Shown piece by piece: positions 60,423 to 64,000 of a DNA stretch of 64,000 bases. Position 1 is the stretch's first letter. Every line of letters begins with the position of its first letter. The position numbers were made by a program, and so were the translations under genes. The notes under the pieces are model-generated. The model saw only the letters and a program-made list of their open reading frames with translations, was not told where the DNA came from and did no database searches. Source of the DNA: an uncultured Treponema sp. Its GTDB lineage: Bacteria; Spirochaetota; Spirochaetia; Treponematales; Treponemataceae. Location of the stretch: assembly GCA_947166355.1 (NCBI GenBank), contig CAMVDX010000007.1, positions 1-64,000 of the forward strand. The letters run 5' to 3'.

Positions 60423-61142
60423 ATGAAAAAGATTTTTATTTCAGCATTAATTCTCTTAACAGGAGTAGCTGCATTTGCGGGTGACGCATGGAACAATCAT
60501 GTTGGCTTTGGTTTTAGAATTCCAACAGGTATGTCAGTTTATGAATATAACGGTAATACAGACTGGAATCTTAAAATGCCGTTACAGATAGGTATTGATT
60601 TTAGTTATACAGGCGTTCACATGAAAACCGGACTTTCAGTTCGAGGTTTTATGGACTACAATCTTTCAACAAGTAATATTGACAGAATTAACCCTAACAA
60701 TAATGAAAAAGTAATTGGCTTTAACTTTGACGGCGCCCTTGGTGTTGGCTGGGCACCAATCAGAAATGATTATCTGCTTATTGGTTTTTATGGAATTGCG
60801 GGTATAGATTGTACAATCCTCCCGGACCTTTATGTAGAAAGACATGAAAAAACAGAGAATAATAAACTCTCTGACTCAACAAAAACCGTACAGAACTATG
60901 CCTATACAGCCTTTTTTGCGGGCGGAAACGCAACTGCAATCTGGACTCCGACAGGAAACAGCTTTTCAATTTTCGGCTCTGCAACAGTAGGTTACAGCCT
61001 GCCTGGAGTTTGTGAAATATCAAATAAAATAAAAACAAAAAACTCAAAAGATAAGTCTGATAAAGATTATTATTCAGATGAATATTATACAACCGGAGCC
61101 CTCAAGGTTATTCCAGCTGTAGGAGTTTCCTGGAAGTTCTAA
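60423..61142 (+). CDS. Exported outer-membrane beta-barrel protein
   Basis: This 239-aa protein has a signal peptide, KKIFISALILLTGVAAFAG, then repeated amphipathic strands (HVGFGFRIPTGMS, PLQIGIDFSYTG, GFNFDGALGVGWAPI, YLLIGFYGIAGI) and a terminal Phe (GVSWKF), as in small treponemal barrels. Start ATG 60423 has AGGAG 5-6 nt upstream; earlier in-frame codons cross the MITE remnant. It is monocistronic with a strong terminator. Specific family not recognised. Confidence 0.75.
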   Translation: MKKIFISALILLTGVAAFAGDAWNNHVGFGFRIPTGMSVYEYNGNTDWNLKMPLQIGIDFSYTGVHMKTGLSVRGFMDYNLSTSNIDRINPNNNEKVIGFNFDGALGVGWAPIRNDYLLIGFYGIAGIDCTILPDLYVERHEKTENNKLSDSTKTVQNYAYTAFFAGGNATAIWTPTGNSFSIFGSATVGYSLPGVCEISNKIKTKNSKDKSDKDYYSDEYYTTGALKVIPAVGVSWKF

Positions 61143-61167
61143 CTTAAGGTGACAAGTAAGCATGCCA

Positions 61168-61193
61168 ATGCCCGGCCAGTCCGGGCATTTTTT
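61168..61193 (+). terminator. Terminator of the barrel gene at 60423
   Basis: ATGCCCGG / CCGGGCAT perfect 8-bp stem with a 5-nt loop and six T. Confidence 0.93.
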
Positions 61194-61404
61194 ATGGATT
61201 GCTTCGCCTCCGGCTCGCAATGACGTGATTTTATCGTAATGACGAAGACGACGGTTTCGCAATTGCCCGTGCCCCGTCATTGAGAGGAACACGGCGACAA
61301 TGCATTCTGCGTGCCCTCGTCATTGCGAGGAGCTCCGCGACAAAGCATTCTACGTGCCCCGTCATTGCGAGGAGCGAACGTAGTGAGCGACGTGGCAATC
61401 TATT
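61194..61404. repeat. REP-like palindrome cluster (ATTGCGAGGAG family)
   Basis: One right unit, then three left units (CGTCATTGAGAGGAAC, CGTCATTGCGAGGAGC twice). The last unit's GGCAATCTA contains the TAG stop codon of purB on the minus strand. Confidence 0.9.
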
Positions 61405-62821
61405 TACAGAGTTCCCGGTACTTCTGTGCCAGTCTCTTAGACTTAACAGCAGCCAAACCGCAGTAGTTAGACGGATGCTCAAAGAACTGTGCAGGATTTT
61501 CTACGCCGAGTTTTTCCAGCTGGGCTGTGATGTCTGCATATTCTTTTTCGTGAGTCTTGAGAACTTCGAAGAAAGTCTTTCCGCTCTGCTCTGCTTCGAG
61601 AGTAATCTTACGAATAATTTCGTGGCCGTCGTTGTAGCCTGCTTCGCCAAGTAAAATATATGCTGGTTCTGCAAGAACGCCGCCGCGAACTTTTCCGCCG
61701 GCATTTTCGAGGTTACGAGCCATACCTTCCTTATCAGCCTGGAGTCCCTTAACAACGCTGTTCATGCGGGCAACTGCCATTGTAAAGCCGGAAACATAAT
61801 CTGCAATAAAGCGCTGGCTTGCAGAATTTGTAAGGTCACGCTGATGTTCAGAAATCTGATCCATATAGAAAGTGATTACACGCGGGCACATTGCCTTCCA
61901 CAAAGACTTAACGTGTTCGCTGTTCCATGGGTTTCTCTTCTGTGGCATTGTAGAGCTACCTACCTGAGTTGCAGCAAAGTACTCGAATACTTCACCAATT
62001 TCTGAACGCTGGAGGTTACGTAAATCATCAGCAAGGTTTGCAATAATTCCAAAGGCAACATTCATCTCAAGCAAAAGGCGGAGAACGTATTCCGGTTCAA
62101 CAAGCTGATTTGAATACTCGCTCGGAGTAAGTCCCAGGAACTCTGTATATGTGCGCTCGAGTTCTTCAGGATCCTTTACAATCATGCTTGGTCCATTGTA
62201 GCTTCCAACCGGGCCGGCCAATTTTCCAACCAGCTGATTGCTCAATTCTTCAATACGCAAAATAGATTTTCCGAGGCGGCTAACAAATTCAGCAATGCTC
62301 CAGCCGAAAGTAATAGGAACAGCGTGCTGTCCGTGTGTACGGCCAACCTGTGGAGTAGCGCATTCACGCTCAGCAATATCACAAAGATAATTTTCAAGCT
62401 TTTTAAGTTCTGGAAGCACAACATTCTGAGTAACGTCGCGCATACGGCAGCTGAGGGCTGTATCAAGAATATCAACCGAGGTCGCCCCAAGGTGAATAAG
62501 AGGACCGATTTCTGAATCAACCTTAGTCTTCATTACGTTTACAAGAGCACGGATATTGTGCTTTGTTTTTTCTTCTTCTGTGTAAACTTCCTGAGGGTCG
62601 ATATTTGCGGCAACGTCGTCGAGCTTTTTAGCAACATCATCAGTCAACTTGCCGCGCAATTTAAGGTGAGCTTTTACAAGGGCTGCTTCACATTTAGCGC
62701 AGGAACGGATAGAAGCTTCTTCTGAAATATACTTAGAAAGGCCGGCAAATGCATCGGCTTCCGACAAAGAGTATCTGTGATCGATACAAGAAAGGTTTTC
62801 AAAAATGTTTCGTGTTTCCAT
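61400..62821 (-). CDS. purB: Adenylosuccinate lyase
   Basis: This 473-aa enzyme of purine synthesis releases fumarate from SAICAR and adenylosuccinate. The fumarase-superfamily signature is GSSTMPQKRNP; the catalytic His region is GRTHGQHAVPITFGW; EIGPLIHLGATSVDILDTA binds substrate. I start at ATG 62821: an in-frame ATG three codons upstream overlaps a TATAAT -10 box (62829-62834), and this ATG lies 7 nt after it, with no SD. The stop codon is in a REP unit. Confidence 0.95.
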   Translation of the reverse strand: METRNIFENLSCIDHRYSLSEADAFAGLSKYISEEASIRSCAKCEAALVKAHLKLRGKLTDDVAKKLDDVAANIDPQEVYTEEEKTKHNIRALVNVMKTKVDSEIGPLIHLGATSVDILDTALSCRMRDVTQNVVLPELKKLENYLCDIAERECATPQVGRTHGQHAVPITFGWSIAEFVSRLGKSILRIEELSNQLVGKLAGPVGSYNGPSMIVKDPEELERTYTEFLGLTPSEYSNQLVEPEYVLRLLLEMNVAFGIIANLADDLRNLQRSEIGEVFEYFAATQVGSSTMPQKRNPWNSEHVKSLWKAMCPRVITFYMDQISEHQRDLTNSASQRFIADYVSGFTMAVARMNSVVKGLQADKEGMARNLENAGGKVRGGVLAEPAYILLGEAGYNDGHEIIRKITLEAEQSGKTFFEVLKTHEKEYADITAQLEKLGVENPAQFFEHPSNYCGLAAVKSKRLAQKYRELCK

Positions 62822-62879
62822 AAACGGCATTATATCGGATAATAAAAAAATGTGGAATATATCGCATTAACATTACCCT

Positions 62880-63129
62880 GCCACTCGCAATTACGAAACT
62901 TTGTCGCAATAACGACATGGCAATCCGCGCAAACCCGTCATTGCGCGGAACGGAGCGACGCAGCAATCTATTGCCTCCTCGTCATTGCGAGAAGCGAAGC
63001 GACGTGGCAATTTATTATAGATTGCTTCGCCTACGGCTCGCAATGACGAAACTTTGTCGCAATGACGACGCAGCAATCCGCGCACCCCCGTCATTGCGAG
63101 GAGTCCGCAAGGACGACGAAGCAATCCAT
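62880..63129. repeat. REP-like palindrome cluster (ATTGCGAGGAG family)
   Basis: At least five units in both orientations between purB and the second Rpn gene, including two ACGAAACTTTGTCGCAAT variants. No gene is seen in the 437-bp gap. Confidence 0.9.
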
Positions 63130-63258
63130 AATCCCGTAACTTTTTCTCTTTTTTTTCAAACTTTTTTCCCGTTTCATTTCCTTTTTTCGAAAAACGCGAC
63201 CCATATTATATGTGTAGGGATTTTATGTCCTTAACACTATATCAATGGAGGTTCAGAA

Positions 63259-64000
63259 ATGAACGAAACTAAACAGGTTACCTCACAAACAGAAATTACT
63301 CCGGAAGAAAAATGGAAGACAGCGACCATCGCAAACAACTTCATCTTCTACAAAATCATGCGGCACAATCCGGATGTCTGTAAAGAGCTGCTTGAAAGAC
63401 TACTCGAAATGGAAATTGACCATATCGAAATGCGCGGGGAAGAAACTATCGAAACAGATTTCGGAAGTAAAGGAATCAGGTTAGATGTCTATGCTAAAAA
63501 CAATACCCAGGCATTTAATCTTGAGATGCAGGCGTCTGATTCAAAAGAACTTCCCGAACGAGCAAGATATTACCAGGGCTGTATGGATGTTGACACTCTG
63601 CTGTCAAGTCAAAAGTATAAGGAGCTTAAAGATTCTTATGTAATATTCATATGTATTAAAGATCTTTTTGCTAAAGGCTTGCCGTGTTATCATTTTGAAA
63701 ATTTGTGCCTCGAAGACAATTCTATAAAGCTGAATGACCGCGCCTACAAATACTTTTTCATTGCTTCAAACTGTGATAAAATATTAAATGAAAAACAGAA
63801 AGCATTTATGGAGCTTGTTATAGGGCGAAAACCAGGTGACAAGTTTTGCGAACATCTTGCACAACTTACAGAAGAAGCAAAGAAGAATACACAGTGGAGG
63901 CAGCAGTATATGGAATGGGAAAGACAAAGAAAATATGATTATGAAGATGGAAAAGAAGCCGGAATTGCTGAGGGTATACAGCAAGGTATACAACAAGGCG
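63259..64000 (+). CDS. Rpn-family PD-(D/E)XK nuclease/putative transposase, truncated by window end
   Basis: The first 247 residues are present. The nuclease core is GIRLDVYAKNNTQAFNLEMQ (D and ExQ), as in the copy at 22512 but clearly divergent elsewhere. RBS GGAGG precedes ATG 63259. The visible end runs into a repeating EGIQQG motif, a common tandem tail in this family. A REP cluster lies immediately upstream. Confidence 0.87.
   Translation, partial: MNETKQVTSQTEITPEEKWKTATIANNFIFYKIMRHNPDVCKELLERLLEMEIDHIEMRGEETIETDFGSKGIRLDVYAKNNTQAFNLEMQASDSKELPERARYYQGCMDVDTLLSSQKYKELKDSYVIFICIKDLFAKGLPCYHFENLCLEDNSIKLNDRAYKYFFIASNCDKILNEKQKAFMELVIGRKPGDKFCEHLAQLTEEAKKNTQWRQQYMEWERQRKYDYEDGKEAGIAEGIQQGIQQG

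Noticed and set aside
62891-63234. Small open frames on both strands upstream of the second Rpn gene
   Set aside because: They are made of REP units and lack ribosome-binding sites.

Overview
The window comes from a host-associated spirochaete, most likely a Treponema of a gut or rumen community. Indicators are a treponemal DUF5312-like protein, treponeme-style outer-membrane barrels, a FlgD-Ig/OmpA surface protein, SUMF1-type lipoproteins, a FliL-like protein and a family-10 xylanase. No 16S gene is present, so the genus is inferred.

Region 1 (1-13.4 kb, all minus strand) is an integrated element beside a tRNA-Asn gene. Reading away from the tRNA it encodes a tyrosine integrase, an excisionase-like HTH protein, both terminase subunits, portal, a LuxR-type response-regulator-like protein, prohead protease, major capsid protein, head-tail connector and a probable tail-completion protein. 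No tail, lysis or replication genes follow. The next genes are an AlbA_2/HATPase/HTH protein carrying a frame-breaking 11-bp tandem repeat, then a tight, AT-rich three-gene cassette: DUF262, HEPN-like RNase and an unrecognised HEXXH protein. This looks like a capsid-encoding satellite or a reduced prophage with defence cargo, and the cassette is the best candidate here for an undescribed system.

Region 2 (13.4-46 kb) is chromosomal backbone: MTHFS, a FlgD-Ig/OmpA protein with a barrel partner, DUF5312, metNI, an Rpn nuclease, a large SUMF1 lipoprotein, a membrane sensor with an acidic-repeat tail, hflX, a FliL-like protein, a GT4 glycosyltransferase, pepF, a LacI-type sensor fused to GGDEF, adenosine deaminase, a methyltransferase, mnmG, a second glycosyltransferase, and a cobalamin-riboswitch unit (small lipoprotein, then TonB-dependent receptor).

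Region 3 (46-64 kb) holds an HAD phosphatase, a GH10 xylanase without a signal peptide, GNAT, a RelA/SpoT enzyme with a degenerate hydrolase site, prmC, prfA, a metallophosphoesterase, an outer-membrane protein, a U32 peptidase, an alpha/beta-hydrolase, metA, a sodium/solute symporter, an outer-membrane barrel, purB and a second, truncated Rpn gene.

The intergenic space is crowded with palindromic repeats of at least four families: an ATTGCGAGGAG REP-like family, a GGTTGAG...TCGAAACC family, a 215-bp MITE with 10-bp target duplications, and a TGCTGAACCTTCGCAGCA family. Several have entered genes: one is in frame inside a methyltransferase, one supplies the prmC C-terminus, and one sits in the riboswitch. 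Many genes lack a Shine-Dalgarno sequence and instead have a -10 hexamer 6-7 nt before ATG, which suggests common leaderless transcription.
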